Virus record (IMG/VR): IMGVR_UViG_3300047317_000774
Span: 1-29,371 of that record
DNA: 29,371 nt
Strand: one strand, 5' to 3'
Source of the DNA: a virus
In this document: positions 19,494 to 27,330 of the stretch, one piece after another
Numbering within the stretch: the stretch's first letter is position 1
Layout of the letters: each line of letters starts with the position of its first letter
The notes under the pieces: generated by a model
The model's input: only the letters and a program-made list of their open reading frames with translations
Told to the model about the DNA's origin: nothing
Databases searched by the model: none
Program-made: the position numbers and the translations under genes

Positions 19494-19892
19494 ATGAGCA
19501 CTTTCGCTGTGTTTGGAATGACCATTGATGTCGCCGCCGCCGAGGCGCGCAAGAAAACGAGCGGCACCCGCAAGAACCTCAAGGCTCCTGGCGGCGTCGA
19601 GCCAATTCCGGAAGCTGAGTGGATGGAGATGGTTCGAAAGCGTGCTGAGAAGATCATGGGGGGGGCTACGGTACGTCAGCTTTCGCCCCTGTTCGATGCG
19701 CCGCAGTACGCTGAGCAGTTCATGGACCTGGCTCGAAAGACTTTGCGCTGTCGTGACTTGAAGATTCGGGCAAAGGCGGTGCTGACCGACGCCAAAGGAA
19801 AGCCGATCCTCAATCCGAAAACCAAGGTGCCAAAGGTTGGTTTTTCCGAGTGGCCACAGAAACCTATTGAGCAGCAAGAGCAGGCGGCGTGA
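19494..19892 (+). CDS. Core phage protein between cargo genes
   Basis: A 132-residue basic protein (MSTFAVFGMTIDVAAAEARKKTSGTRKNLKAPGGVEPIPEAEWMEMVRKRAEKIMGGATVRQLSPLFDAPQYAEQFMDLARKTLRCRDLKIRAK in parts). The ATG at 19494 is preferred over one at 19488 because GGAG is 7 bases upstream of it. GC content and strand agree with the core operon, not with the cargo on both sides. It is a commonly seen Pseudomonas phage protein as far as I remember, with no known activity. Confidence 0.75.
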   Translation: MSTFAVFGMTIDVAAAEARKKTSGTRKNLKAPGGVEPIPEAEWMEMVRKRAEKIMGGATVRQLSPLFDAPQYAEQFMDLARKTLRCRDLKIRAKAVLTDAKGKPILNPKTKVPKVGFSEWPQKPIEQQEQAA

Positions 19893-19908
19893 CCCGCCCT
19901 CATTCATC

Positions 19909-20736
19909 TCACGGAGCTCGATACGGAATTGAAGATTTGATCACATCAATTTTATGTTTAAAGTTATGAATCGTCACTTCACGCTTTAAATGCAACTTTT
20001 CTACAAAAGCTTTCATAGAGATGTAAGCAAGTTCCTGGTCGCGCATTGGCCCGATATGAATTGCTCGAATACTTTCGAAGGGTAAATCGGCCTTAACATA
20101 AGGAATGAGAATATTTCCTCTGGTTCGAAACTCAACATCAAGTCCGTTTTCAATTTCAGGATCAATGTCGTGCCCAAGGATAACCCTTACCTCCTGTTCC
20201 TCTGAAAAACTCTCATGCTTAAATGTGGCAACCAACCCAATGATCTCGGAGAAAGCTTCATAACCTTCTTGGTCCAAAAATCCAGAGTTGATCGACATAT
20301 CTTTCGCGATAGTAATCAAACTTGAAAGCACTTTATCAGATGCCTGATCCAACTTTATATCATCGTCATATACACACCTAAAAAGCCCCTGAGGAACATA
20401 ATCGGCATCGAACTCAATGGAGTATGAACCGTAGGCCCTCCACTGGCTTAAAAGATCACCCTCCTGAGTAAACGATCCTATAAAAATTGGCCGATTATCT
20501 ATTCCGTAACCAGCTTTTCCAACAAGACCACTCTCGACATAGTTAGCCGCATCCTCAAAAAACTCGTGCGGATGTGGGAAATTTGCCACTCGATGCCTCA
20601 TATATTCCACAAGCATGGAGATTCCATTGTGCATCTCTTCTGAGTCATTCAGATAGCGAACGTCGGTCAACCACATCTTTTCATGCTCAAGAATCGACTT
20701 AACCGCAGTTACATCGGTGTAGTGAAAGATTTTCAA
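19909..20736 (-). CDS. Cargo: DUF2971 protein
   Basis: The 275-residue protein shows the DUF2971 pattern: an opening FHYTDVTAVKSILEHEKMWLTDVRYLNDSEE (Tyr-Thr and Leu-Asn-Asp), then PIFIGSFTQEGDLLSQWRAYGSYSIEFDADY, and later HESFSEEQEVRVILG (Glu-x-x-x-Arg). Members of the family occur as cargo in prophages and islands. The biochemical activity is not known to me. AT-rich base use and the opposite strand separate it from its neighbours. Translation starts at a TTG at 20736 with GGATGG upstream; the first in-frame ATG would remove the conserved HYT part, so TTG is preferred. It is divergent from the methyltransferase remnant. Confidence 0.85.
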   Translation of the reverse strand: MKIFHYTDVTAVKSILEHEKMWLTDVRYLNDSEEMHNGISMLVEYMRHRVANFPHPHEFFEDAANYVESGLVGKAGYGIDNRPIFIGSFTQEGDLLSQWRAYGSYSIEFDADYVPQGLFRCVYDDDIKLDQASDKVLSSLITIAKDMSINSGFLDQEGYEAFSEIIGLVATFKHESFSEEQEVRVILGHDIDPEIENGLDVEFRTRGNILIPYVKADLPFESIRAIHIGPMRDQELAYISMKAFVEKLHLKREVTIHNFKHKIDVIKSSIPYRAP

Positions 20737-20787
20737 GTTATGCCATCCATGATTTTAATCAAACCAATATACCGGCGAGAAGCCATC

Positions 20788-20940
20788 ATGCCCACCACCT
20801 ACGAAAGCGTGTGCAGCGGCATAGAAGCCGCGACACAGCCCTGGCACTCGCTTGGCATGCGCGCCGCCTGCTTCGCCGAGATTGAGCCAGCATTTCGCTA
20901 TTGCGTCATCCGCCCGGGCGAGCGAGCATTGACCATCTGA
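20788..20940 (+). pseudogene. Remnant of a phage cytosine-C5 methyltransferase
   Basis: Fifty codons start MPTTYESVCSGIEAATQPWHSLGMRAACFAEIEP, the N-terminus and S-adenosylmethionine motif I region of phage DNA cytosine methyltransferases. After the EP pair the sequence departs from the family (no further motifs, no Pro-Cys catalytic motif) and stops at 20938-20940. The stop overlaps the ATG of the nuclease gene (TGATG). The end of the homology marks a recombination point near 20890, where the rest of the methyltransferase was exchanged for the nuclease. The peptide may still be translated and may serve only to couple translation. Confidence 0.85.
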
Positions 20941-22070
20941 TGAATGCTGCTGCCCACAAGGACGTTTCTTTGAAAATCCCCGCGGTAAAAAAAGAAAAGC
21001 TAGACCAAGCTCTAAAACAGTTCGATGAGAAGTTTCGCCGCGCCCCCGAGTGGAAAGGCTGGACTGAAAACCAAGCGCATCGCTACGCAATCAGCGCGAA
21101 CAGCACTTTATACCCTGCAAAAAAAATAGTTTCTTTGGCCACTGGAACCCCGGTAGGACTGTTTTCAGGTGGTCAGCCCACCAACGGATATTTGAAGCGG
21201 CACGGGTTCACAATCGTTGAGCTGCAACGGTCAACTGATCAAGAGCTGCGCTTTGTGGCGGGTCAGGTTTATGACCGGCAAACTGAGATTCACGATTTGT
21301 TCGGAGGCAGTCACCAGAGCGGAATTGCTCCCTCAGCGCAGGCCCCAGCGGTATTCATTTTCACCGGCGACTCAGGTGGTCAGTACGGATACACCGACTC
21401 TCATAGCGAAGAGCAAGTTTTCAGCTACACAGGCGAAGGCCAGGTCGGTGATATGACTCTGACTAAAGGAAACCTGGCAATTCTCGAGCATTCGAAGCAG
21501 GGGAAAGCGCTGCATGTTTTCGAGATACTCGGCAAAAGTTTAGGCCAGAAGTACCTCGGTGAATACACGTGTGCGAGCCATGAATGGCGCCGCGGCCCTG
21601 ACAAGTTTGGCAACGACAGGGCAATAGTTGTTTTCAACCTAGTCCCTGTAGGGCTCGAGCTCGACTCCCCTATGTTCTCAGGAGAAGACGAAGCTCCAGA
21701 TCCAACTATGTCACTTGCCGAGGCGAGAAAGCGCGCTCTTGCGGCTGCGGAAGCAGGATCTGCTGGAGAAAGTGGGTCGGCACGCAGAACCGTATATCGT
21801 CGCAGCAGAACTATCTCCAATTACGTTTTAAAGAGAGCCGCCGGAAACTGTGAAAGCTGTAAGAAAGCGGCCCCTTTCATGAAGACAAACGGCTCACCAT
21901 ACCTAGAGCCGCACCACGTGAATCGATTATCGGATGGCGGCCTAGACCATCCACGTTACATAGGTGCCATCTGCCCCGCCTGCCATCGCGAAATTCACCA
22001 CGGGCTGCACGGAATGGTGAAGAACGAAGCGTTGAAGACTTACGTGGCCAGTATTGAGCCGAAGTCGTAA
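20940..22070 (+). CDS. SRA-HNH modification-dependent endonuclease (type IV, McrA-like)
   Basis: The 376-residue protein has three parts. Residues 12-96 look like the N-terminal domain seen in some McrA-type enzymes (STLYPAKKIVSLATG, then FSGGQPTNGYLKRHGF). Residues 105-238 form an SRA/YDG domain, with GQVYDRQTEIHDLFGG, a GGQYGY turn, GDMTLTKGNLAI and HEWRRGPD, which in this class flips out 5-methyl- or 5-hydroxymethylcytosine. Residues 290-376 are an HNH nuclease with Cys304, Cys307, EPHH at 324-327, Cys345, Cys348 and His349/His353. Such enzymes cut modified DNA, for example DNA of phages with modified cytosine. The ATG at 20940 overlaps the remnant's stop. Confidence 0.87.
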   Translation: MNAAAHKDVSLKIPAVKKEKLDQALKQFDEKFRRAPEWKGWTENQAHRYAISANSTLYPAKKIVSLATGTPVGLFSGGQPTNGYLKRHGFTIVELQRSTDQELRFVAGQVYDRQTEIHDLFGGSHQSGIAPSAQAPAVFIFTGDSGGQYGYTDSHSEEQVFSYTGEGQVGDMTLTKGNLAILEHSKQGKALHVFEILGKSLGQKYLGEYTCASHEWRRGPDKFGNDRAIVVFNLVPVGLELDSPMFSGEDEAPDPTMSLAEARKRALAAAEAGSAGESGSARRTVYRRSRTISNYVLKRAAGNCESCKKAAPFMKTNGSPYLEPHHVNRLSDGGLDHPRYIGAICPACHREIHHGLHGMVKNEALKTYVASIEPKS

Positions 22071-22119
22071 GTATTTCGTATACGCGGTGCGGCGCGCAGC
22101 CTCACCGGCCGTACATAAC

Positions 22120-22371
22120 TCACGCTATCAACTGGTGGAAGGTTGCTCCGATCCGGTCGATCGCCGCAACACTACCTGATTTTGAATGGACCGCAATAAA
22201 ATGCCGCACACGCTCAACATTGAACCGTAGTTTCGACTGTTCCATCTCTCGAAGCAGCGTACGATTGACTGAGTAGAACCCACAGTCCGGGCATTTGAAG
22301 TCAACAAAGTGTCCAACCTGATAACCCTCCTCAGCTTGTCCCCTACATATAACGCAGACAGTAACGCCCAT
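22120..22371 (-). CDS. Cargo: small zinc-ribbon protein
   Basis: An 83-residue protein, MGVTVCVICRGQAEEGYQVGHFVDFKCPDCGFYSVN. Two CxxC pairs (Cys6/Cys9 and Cys28/Cys31) make a zinc ribbon, and the rest is a basic helical part. The start at 22371 is set by AGGAG 6 bases upstream; longer frames enter the neighbour's intergenic region. It converges with the SRA-HNH gene, 49 bases away. The reader-like zinc ribbon beside a nuclease is suggestive but no partnership can be shown. Function unknown. Confidence 0.72.
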   Translation of the reverse strand: MGVTVCVICRGQAEEGYQVGHFVDFKCPDCGFYSVNRTLLREMEQSKLRFNVERVRHFIAVHSKSGSVAAIDRIGATFHQLIA

Positions 22372-22520
22372 ACCAATCTCCTTTGGCTGATCGCTGAACT
22401 GTAGCTGATCTCTTACTAACCTCCACCGTCCGGGCATGCCCCGGCATGGAACACGCATCTATCAGCAGGCTCAGGACTACACCGACACCCATTTCTACAT
22501 GCTCACCAATCACAAAGAGG

Positions 22521-23483
22521 TCATTGCTTTTTTTCTGGTGATTGATCACCCAAAGCACCAACCCCCATCTCGATATACATTGCGTCCAAATGCTCTCTAT
22601 GAAGCTGCAGGCACATGCCCCTGACATATGTGTCAACATCAGAAAAAAGTTTCCAATGTTCATCAAACTCTATTGTATACGGTCCAAAATCATGAACATA
22701 GGGATAAATGCCGTGAATGTAAACATACTCAGGAAGAGAGGAATTGTCAGACGGCCAAACATATCGTCTGTATATCTTCGCATCATCAATTGATATCGGT
22801 TCTAAAGGAGGCCTCTTGAGTTCAGCATTGCTTCCAACAGTTTGAGCGTGAGGAACTACCGAGCCGAGCACCCTCGGAAGATCCTGTCGAATCAGTCCAA
22901 GTAAATCGCGCTTACCTCTAAGGACCTGCACTACATCAGACTGAGAGTGCCCTCCTCTTTCAATCCACTTAGGGATAAGAGAGGCTACGTAAGCCCCAAA
23001 AGAAACCGAATCTTTCAATATGCTGAGAGAGCGAGCTGCGGCTGGCGACAGCTCTGCCAATGGAACCTGATCAAGCTGGTTTAAAAGCTTTTGCCAGTCA
23101 CGCCCCTTATGAAAGCCTTGATATGCAAACATATTGCTTTCTTCTTTTTCGGGCTGATAAAAAACATTGGTCAGCGTCCACAATGACTCCATTGAATCAT
23201 CTGCGATGACTCCCATAATCCCAAGTAATGTTTGAAGCCTACGTGCCGAAGCTACCTTGGCATGCCAAAATGGGATATATGCTGCAGCAACTATAGCTAA
23301 AATTGAGCCAACTGCCTGCACCCAACTCGCCAACTCGCCGCTATTCGGCTTAAATAATAAAAACAAAATTACAACTAATGAAACGGCCGTCACGCAATTT
23401 GGTAGCGATAGCTCTAGCTTGAAAAACTTTTCCCTGTTTTTTGTACTCATGCTCAGCCACAAACAATAAAGATTAAACTTCAT
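22521..23483 (-). CDS. Cargo: two-helix membrane protein with large cytoplasmic part
   Basis: A 320-residue AT-rich protein with two membrane helices near the start (residues 29-45, VTAVSLVVILFLLF, and 55-73, VQAVGSILAIVAAAYIPFW) joined by a short loop. About 240 soluble residues follow: a helical middle, a long LRGKRDLLGLIRQDLPRVLG segment, and an aromatic end (YVYIHGIYPYVHDFGPYTIEFDEHW). The layout, a membrane hairpin carrying a large sensor-like domain, is seen in abortive-infection effectors, but no family match is claimed. An ATG 11 codons later is also possible. It is divergent from the core gene at 23505 across 21 bases. Confidence 0.78.
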   Translation of the reverse strand: MKFNLYCLWLSMSTKNREKFFKLELSLPNCVTAVSLVVILFLLFKPNSGELASWVQAVGSILAIVAAAYIPFWHAKVASARRLQTLLGIMGVIADDSMESLWTLTNVFYQPEKEESNMFAYQGFHKGRDWQKLLNQLDQVPLAELSPAAARSLSILKDSVSFGAYVASLIPKWIERGGHSQSDVVQVLRGKRDLLGLIRQDLPRVLGSVVPHAQTVGSNAELKRPPLEPISIDDAKIYRRYVWPSDNSSLPEYVYIHGIYPYVHDFGPYTIEFDEHWKLFSDVDTYVRGMCLQLHREHLDAMYIEMGVGALGDQSPEKKQ

Positions 23484-23504
23484 AATATCTCAGCAGGTAT
23501 CCCC

Positions 23505-24167
23505 ATGCCCACAGAAAACAAAACGGCCGAGCCGCTGAAGGTTGAGCGCTCGACTGTGACCAAGCTAGTGATCACCGGCGCGCCGCGTCTCGACGCGATT
23601 ACAGTGTTTCTCGAGGACTTCGGCCGCCGCGACTGCCCAAATGAATCCGACCCGAGCTATCAGACCGCCCAGGGCAAGATCACGATCAACTGCTGGGACA
23701 AGAGTTGGAACGCCTACTGGGGTGGCATGGGACCTCGCACGGTGGCCGAGTTCGTGGCCGATTGTGATTGGCACTACATCCTGAACTGCCTGGATCGCGG
23801 GATCAGCAGCACGCGGTTCAGCGGGAACGCGCTTCACGCATTCGCGAAAAAGTGCATTATCCAGCGCCGCCGGCGGCAGACCGGCCGTCACGACTGGGAG
23901 CTGGACGAGCTGAGCAAAGGTGAGGCCCGTGAGCTTTGGCACGACATCGATGTTCTGCGAAGCGTCGAGTCACCAAACGAATGCTGGCATCACAGCAAGT
24001 TGCTGACTGAGCTTTTCGGTGATGAGTGGCACTACCCCGTCGGCGACAAGGCCGTCGAGGAAAACCACGAATTCACGTACCTGCAGCGCGTTGTCGAGGC
24101 AGTTCAGGAAGCACTTCGTGAGCAGAACCGATTGGTGAATGACGAGCCGCCAACGCTGGAAGGCTGA
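23505..24167 (+). CDS. Core phage protein of the early operon
   Basis: A 220-residue protein with the pattern LDAITVFLEDFG then GKITINCWDKSWNAYWGGMGPRTVAEFVADCDWHYIL, which recurs in early-operon proteins of many phages of enterobacteria and pseudomonads (function unknown). The central basic helix (AKKCIIQRRRRQTGRHDWELDELSKGEARELWHDI) and C-terminal coil follow. GC content agrees with core genes. The start has AGCAGGTATCCCC before the ATG. It is followed by an inverted cargo gene. Confidence 0.82.
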   Translation: MPTENKTAEPLKVERSTVTKLVITGAPRLDAITVFLEDFGRRDCPNESDPSYQTAQGKITINCWDKSWNAYWGGMGPRTVAEFVADCDWHYILNCLDRGISSTRFSGNALHAFAKKCIIQRRRRQTGRHDWELDELSKGEARELWHDIDVLRSVESPNECWHHSKLLTELFGDEWHYPVGDKAVEENHEFTYLQRVVEAVQEALREQNRLVNDEPPTLEG

Positions 24168-24193
24168 AGCGCTGTACAAAAATTAATAACCAC

Positions 24194-24733
24194 CTACTTA
24201 CCAATCTTATCGCAGTCCTCCATATCTCCAGAGTGTGAATCGTTTTCTGGCTCGTTCTCCGTTAACGCAGCCGTATCATAATCATCCATTTTTGAGAAAA
24301 ATCCGATTACGAAATTTCCCCACCTACAATCTGCAATAGCTTTATATTTATCAAACTCAGCAGCATCTTTAGCATGAACCATTTGATCGAATGCGGTTGA
24401 CAGACTTGTCACTTCAATAGTCAACGGTATGTCTAAATAAGGAGTTAGAGCTGCACCCTCTCTCGATAGCTGCAGATACTGACTAATTTTTTTTGATTTA
24501 GGTATAACCGCCTCTTCCCCCGCAAACATCCCCACAAAATCTTGATACGCCGCAAAATACGACGAGGCGTGCTGCCTTGCCAACTGCGCGGTCGTTTGAT
24601 TATTCGCCTTAGTTATACTTTGCACCTGAAGCCTAGCCGCTACGGTTGAAAAGTACCCAGCAATAAGTGCCCCAATCAAAACGCTTATGACCGGCGCCAG
24701 GGCATTAAAAGCATTCTGAGAAGTTAACTTCAC
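24194..24733 (-). CDS. Cargo: small membrane-anchored protein
   Basis: A 179-residue AT-rich protein that starts at a GTG (24733) with AGGA five bases upstream. One membrane helix (residues 9-30, FNALAPVISVLIGALIAGYFST) is followed by a helical part with coiled-coil character and an acidic C-terminus (ENEPENDSHSGDMEDCD). The N-terminal anchor plus cytoplasmic helix suggests a membrane-associated exclusion or toxic protein. No homologue is recognised. It lies alone on minus between two core plus-strand genes. Confidence 0.72.
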   Translation of the reverse strand: MKLTSQNAFNALAPVISVLIGALIAGYFSTVAARLQVQSITKANNQTTAQLARQHASSYFAAYQDFVGMFAGEEAVIPKSKKISQYLQLSREGAALTPYLDIPLTIEVTSLSTAFDQMVHAKDAAEFDKYKAIADCRWGNFVIGFFSKMDDYDTAALTENEPENDSHSGDMEDCDKIGK

Positions 24734-24865
24734 TATTCCTACCCTCTAACCAACATTCGACAGCAATAAAATTATCTTGCATCTCATTGTAGGCAAAAAA
24801 GCTGGCCACACTCTGAGACTCCCCCTTCAAAGTCAGCCGCTATAGCGGCAAGGACGAGCTCGCCC

Positions 24866-25189
24866 ATGGAAACGCTAAAACTGATTCAGCCGGTGCCGGT
24901 TGTGCGCGATGAAAACGGTATGTTCTGGCACCCGGAACTGCCGCCATTTGATGAAGGTGATGGCGAGAAGTGCAAGAAGTGGCTCGCTGAGCAGCGCCTG
25001 GTCGTGAAGATGACCAGCATTGAGGACGCGCCGGACGAGATCTCGGAGCGCTACTTCGACTCCCATGATCCGGATTGCAGCTACTGGGATCAGGATAAAC
25101 CGGAAGGTGAAGACTGGTTCTGCCTGTCAATCCACGACACCGACGATGGCCCTGTCTGCTGGTGGGCACGCCGCGAGGTGACGCCATGA
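24866..25189 (+). CDS. Acidic phage protein
   Basis: A 107-residue acidic protein (METLKLIQPVPVVRDENGMFWHPELPPFDEGDGEKCKKWLAEQRL) rich in Asp, Glu and Trp, with a CWWARREV end. It looks like an early phage protein that occurs beside the following gene in Pseudomonas phages. Its stop overlaps the next ATG (25186-25189). Role unknown; the high negative charge could mimic DNA, which is speculative. Confidence 0.75.
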   Translation: METLKLIQPVPVVRDENGMFWHPELPPFDEGDGEKCKKWLAEQRLVVKMTSIEDAPDEISERYFDSHDPDCSYWDQDKPEGEDWFCLSIHDTDDGPVCWWARREVTP

Positions 25190-25890
25190 CCGCAATCAAG
25201 GAACGGCCGATCCTGTTCTCGGCCCCGATGGTGCGCGCCATTCTGGATGGACGGAAGACCGTAACGCGCCGACCTGTGAAAACCGACTGGATTCAGTCCG
25301 ATCTGGCGCCACTCAATACGGCACCCGGTCTTTTCCATTTCTGGTGCAGCGGTGAGCACGCCTGCCCTTATGGTGAGCCTGGACAGCGACTGTGGGTGCG
25401 CGAGAGTCACGCTCAAGTATTCGAAGTGGATATTCCGCACGGCAGATATGCCGGACCAATCGGAACTGCGGGTAGCCCGGGCAAGCCTGACTGGAAATCT
25501 CGATACGTGTATCGGGCAGACGGCGAAATGCCGAACGTCCAATGGCACCACGTCGGGGATAGCCAGCCAGTGCGCTGGACGCCAAGCATCCACATGCCGA
25601 GAGCAGCCTGCCGCATCCTGCTGGAGATCACCGACGTGCGCGTCGAGCGGCTGCAGGACATCAGCGAAGAGCAGGCAGTTGCCGAGGGGTTGATATGGCA
25701 GGGCCAGGAAAACGGCAAGACGTTTTACTCCCATGCTGAAAGGAAGTATCCGCCTGGCGCTCATCAGCAGTTCGGGATTTCTGGAGTTGATGCCGTATCC
25801 GCGTTCCGCAACCTCTGGAACTCCGTCGGCGGCGAATGGGACGCCAACCCATGGGTCTGGGTCGTTGAGTTCAAACGGGTGCAGCCATGA
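25186..25890 (+). CDS. ASCH-like phage protein
   Basis: A 234-residue protein starting MTAIKERPILFSAPMVRAILDGRKTVTRRPV. This opening is the hallmark of a phage family with an ASCH-like, RNA- or base-binding beta barrel, often annotated as a hypothetical or morphogenetic protein. The centre has RLWVRESH, the end carries a conserved-looking GGEWDANPWVWVVEFKR. The ATG at 25186 overlaps the preceding stop, so coupling fixes the start. It could bind modified nucleotides or RNA; no activity is proved. Confidence 0.75.
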   Translation: MTAIKERPILFSAPMVRAILDGRKTVTRRPVKTDWIQSDLAPLNTAPGLFHFWCSGEHACPYGEPGQRLWVRESHAQVFEVDIPHGRYAGPIGTAGSPGKPDWKSRYVYRADGEMPNVQWHHVGDSQPVRWTPSIHMPRAACRILLEITDVRVERLQDISEEQAVAEGLIWQGQENGKTFYSHAERKYPPGAHQQFGISGVDAVSAFRNLWNSVGGEWDANPWVWVVEFKRVQP

Positions 25891-25967
25891 TCACCAAGTG
25901 CGCACTCAGCTGCACCCTCTTCTTCTGGCTTCCATTGGTACTGACCATAAAGGCGGTGATCGGATGA
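25887..25967 (+). CDS. 26-residue membrane peptide
   Basis: An ATG overlaps the previous stop (ATGA, 25887-25890). The peptide has one hydrophobic stretch (ALSCTLFFWLPLVLTIKAVIG), and its stop overlaps the next ATG (ATGA at 25964-25967). Double overlap is good evidence of translation, but the size is minimal. Confidence 0.5.
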   Translation: MITKCALSCTLFFWLPLVLTIKAVIG

Positions 25968-26530
25968 TTATCGATGATGTGATGACGGACAAAATCACCC
26001 TGCACGGCCTCGGGTTCGTGCAGGTTCAGCTGCAGGGCAATCAGCGCTTGCACGTTTGGCATCCAGATCTGCCGCGCCGCGCTTGCTTCAAGCACTCGGC
26101 AATCCATGACCATCGCTTTAACTTCACCTCGCGGGTGATCGTGGGCAAGCAGATCAATCACTGCTTTGAGTTGGAGCGCTGTGACGATGGCGGATTTGTG
26201 CTGTATCTGCATGAGGGCGCTCGCACACCGGGCGGCGGTAGGCCGTGGACTCCAGACGGCCGCGCCCATCTGATACCGGACGGCGTGATAACCGTTGAAG
26301 CCGGCAACGACTACAACACTCGGGCATACCACTATCACCGCACAGAGCCCGGCGGTGATGGTCGAGTCGCCACGATCATGGCGAAGCGCGGCGAATACCC
26401 GGACGGAGCCCACTCGACTTGCACCTACGGCGTTCAGCCAGATACAGACTTCGACCGGTTCCAGTGGTCGCCGGCTCAACTCTGGGAGGTCGTCAGCGAT
26501 GTGTTGCTCGGCCAGAAGGTGGCGGCATGA
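25964..26530 (+). CDS. Phage protein with a cupin-like His pattern
   Basis: A 188-residue protein. The centre has HSAIHDHRFNFTSRVIVGKQINHCFEL and AGNDYNTRAYHYHRTEP, two His-rich strand pairs that suggest a cupin-like double-stranded beta helix with a metal site. A beta-rich end (STCTYGVQPDTDFDRFQWS) follows. The ATG at 25964 overlaps the peptide gene before it. It is a known type in Pseudomonas phages, without an established substrate as far as I know. Confidence 0.7.
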   Translation: MIIDDVMTDKITLHGLGFVQVQLQGNQRLHVWHPDLPRRACFKHSAIHDHRFNFTSRVIVGKQINHCFELERCDDGGFVLYLHEGARTPGGGRPWTPDGRAHLIPDGVITVEAGNDYNTRAYHYHRTEPGGDGRVATIMAKRGEYPDGAHSTCTYGVQPDTDFDRFQWSPAQLWEVVSDVLLGQKVAA

Positions 26531-26583
26531 TCCTCGCCCCGCTCTACATGGCCTACCTCATCTACAAGGGGCCTTGGCGATGA
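26527..26583 (+). CDS. 18-residue hydrophobic peptide
   Basis: An ATG overlaps the previous stop (26527-26530) and the stop overlaps the next ATG (26580-26583). The peptide MILAPLYMAYLIYKGPWR is hydrophobic with a basic end. It may be a translated linker for coupling or a membrane peptide. Confidence 0.35.
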   Translation: MILAPLYMAYLIYKGPWR

Positions 26584-27035
26584 GTGCGCCGATTGAACCG
26601 CAGGATTACATCTATGGCGTGAAGGTCGTTCAGATCGAAGACCTACGCGTAGCCCGAGGATTAACACGGCGCCCTGCCTCCTCCTGCCGACACAAACAGC
26701 TGGTTTATGACCAAGGAGAGCGGCGCGTCTGGTGCCAAGACTGTGAAGTCGAGGTTGAAGCTTTCGACGCCTTCGTTGGAATAGTCGAGGTTTTCAGCGC
26801 CGGCATGAGCAAGTTGAATACTCGGCGCCGTGAGCTGGCAGAAGCTGAACAGTTTCAGATCCGTAGCCGCGCAGCAAAGGTGATGGACGAAGCGTGGCGC
26901 AGCACGAAGATGGCGCCGCTCTGCCCTCACTGCAATGCCGCGATCCTCCCCGAGGACGTTGCCGGCGGCGTGGCGAAAACATCGAAAGCTTTGGTTGCCG
27001 CTGCACGCAATCGCCAGCAGACCACCAAGCCCTAA
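26580..27035 (+). CDS. Phage zinc-binding protein
   Basis: A 151-residue protein with three Cys sites: CRHKQLVYDQGERRVWCQDC (Cys37, Cys53, Cys56 region), and CPHC near residue 120. The middle is a charged coil (LNTRRRELAEAEQFQIRSRAAKVMDEAW). The pattern is that of a phage protein with two small zinc knuckles, widely seen in Pseudomonas phages. The start at 26580 follows from the overlap with the preceding stop. Function unknown. Confidence 0.72.
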   Translation: MSAPIEPQDYIYGVKVVQIEDLRVARGLTRRPASSCRHKQLVYDQGERRVWCQDCEVEVEAFDAFVGIVEVFSAGMSKLNTRRRELAEAEQFQIRSRAAKVMDEAWRSTKMAPLCPHCNAAILPEDVAGGVAKTSKALVAAARNRQQTTKP

Positions 27036-27086
27036 CCCCTCCCCCAACTCAACAGCCTGCCGGTGTATGGCGGGCGAGGAATTCGT

Positions 27087-27293
27087 ATGCCTGAAGAAAA
27101 CAACTCCATTGACACAACAGTGCTTGAGTTCCTGCAGTGCCAAGCCGGAGGAACGGCCTACTTCATTTCGAACAACATCTGTTACAGCCGCGTCTACGTC
27201 AGCAAATCACTACAGCGAATGAAGCGGCGGGGTCTGGTAACGAACAGCGGATCCTACTGGAAGGCCGTTGACGCCAAAGCCCCAACTCAATAA
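27087..27293 (+). CDS. Small winged-helix DNA-binding protein
   Basis: A 68-residue protein with a wHTH-like outline: helix (SIDTTVLEFLQCQAG), a short turn, a recognition helix (SRVYVSKSLQRMKRRGLVTN) and a strand pair (SGSYWKAVD). The ATG at 27087 has GAGGA seven bases upstream. Its place near integrase suggests a regulator, an excisionase or a controller of the early operon. Confidence 0.68.
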   Translation: MPEENNSIDTTVLEFLQCQAGGTAYFISNNICYSRVYVSKSLQRMKRRGLVTNSGSYWKAVDAKAPTQ

Positions 27294-27330
27294 CCACCTT
27301 CTGCCGCCACGCGCGGCATGGAGCATCACA

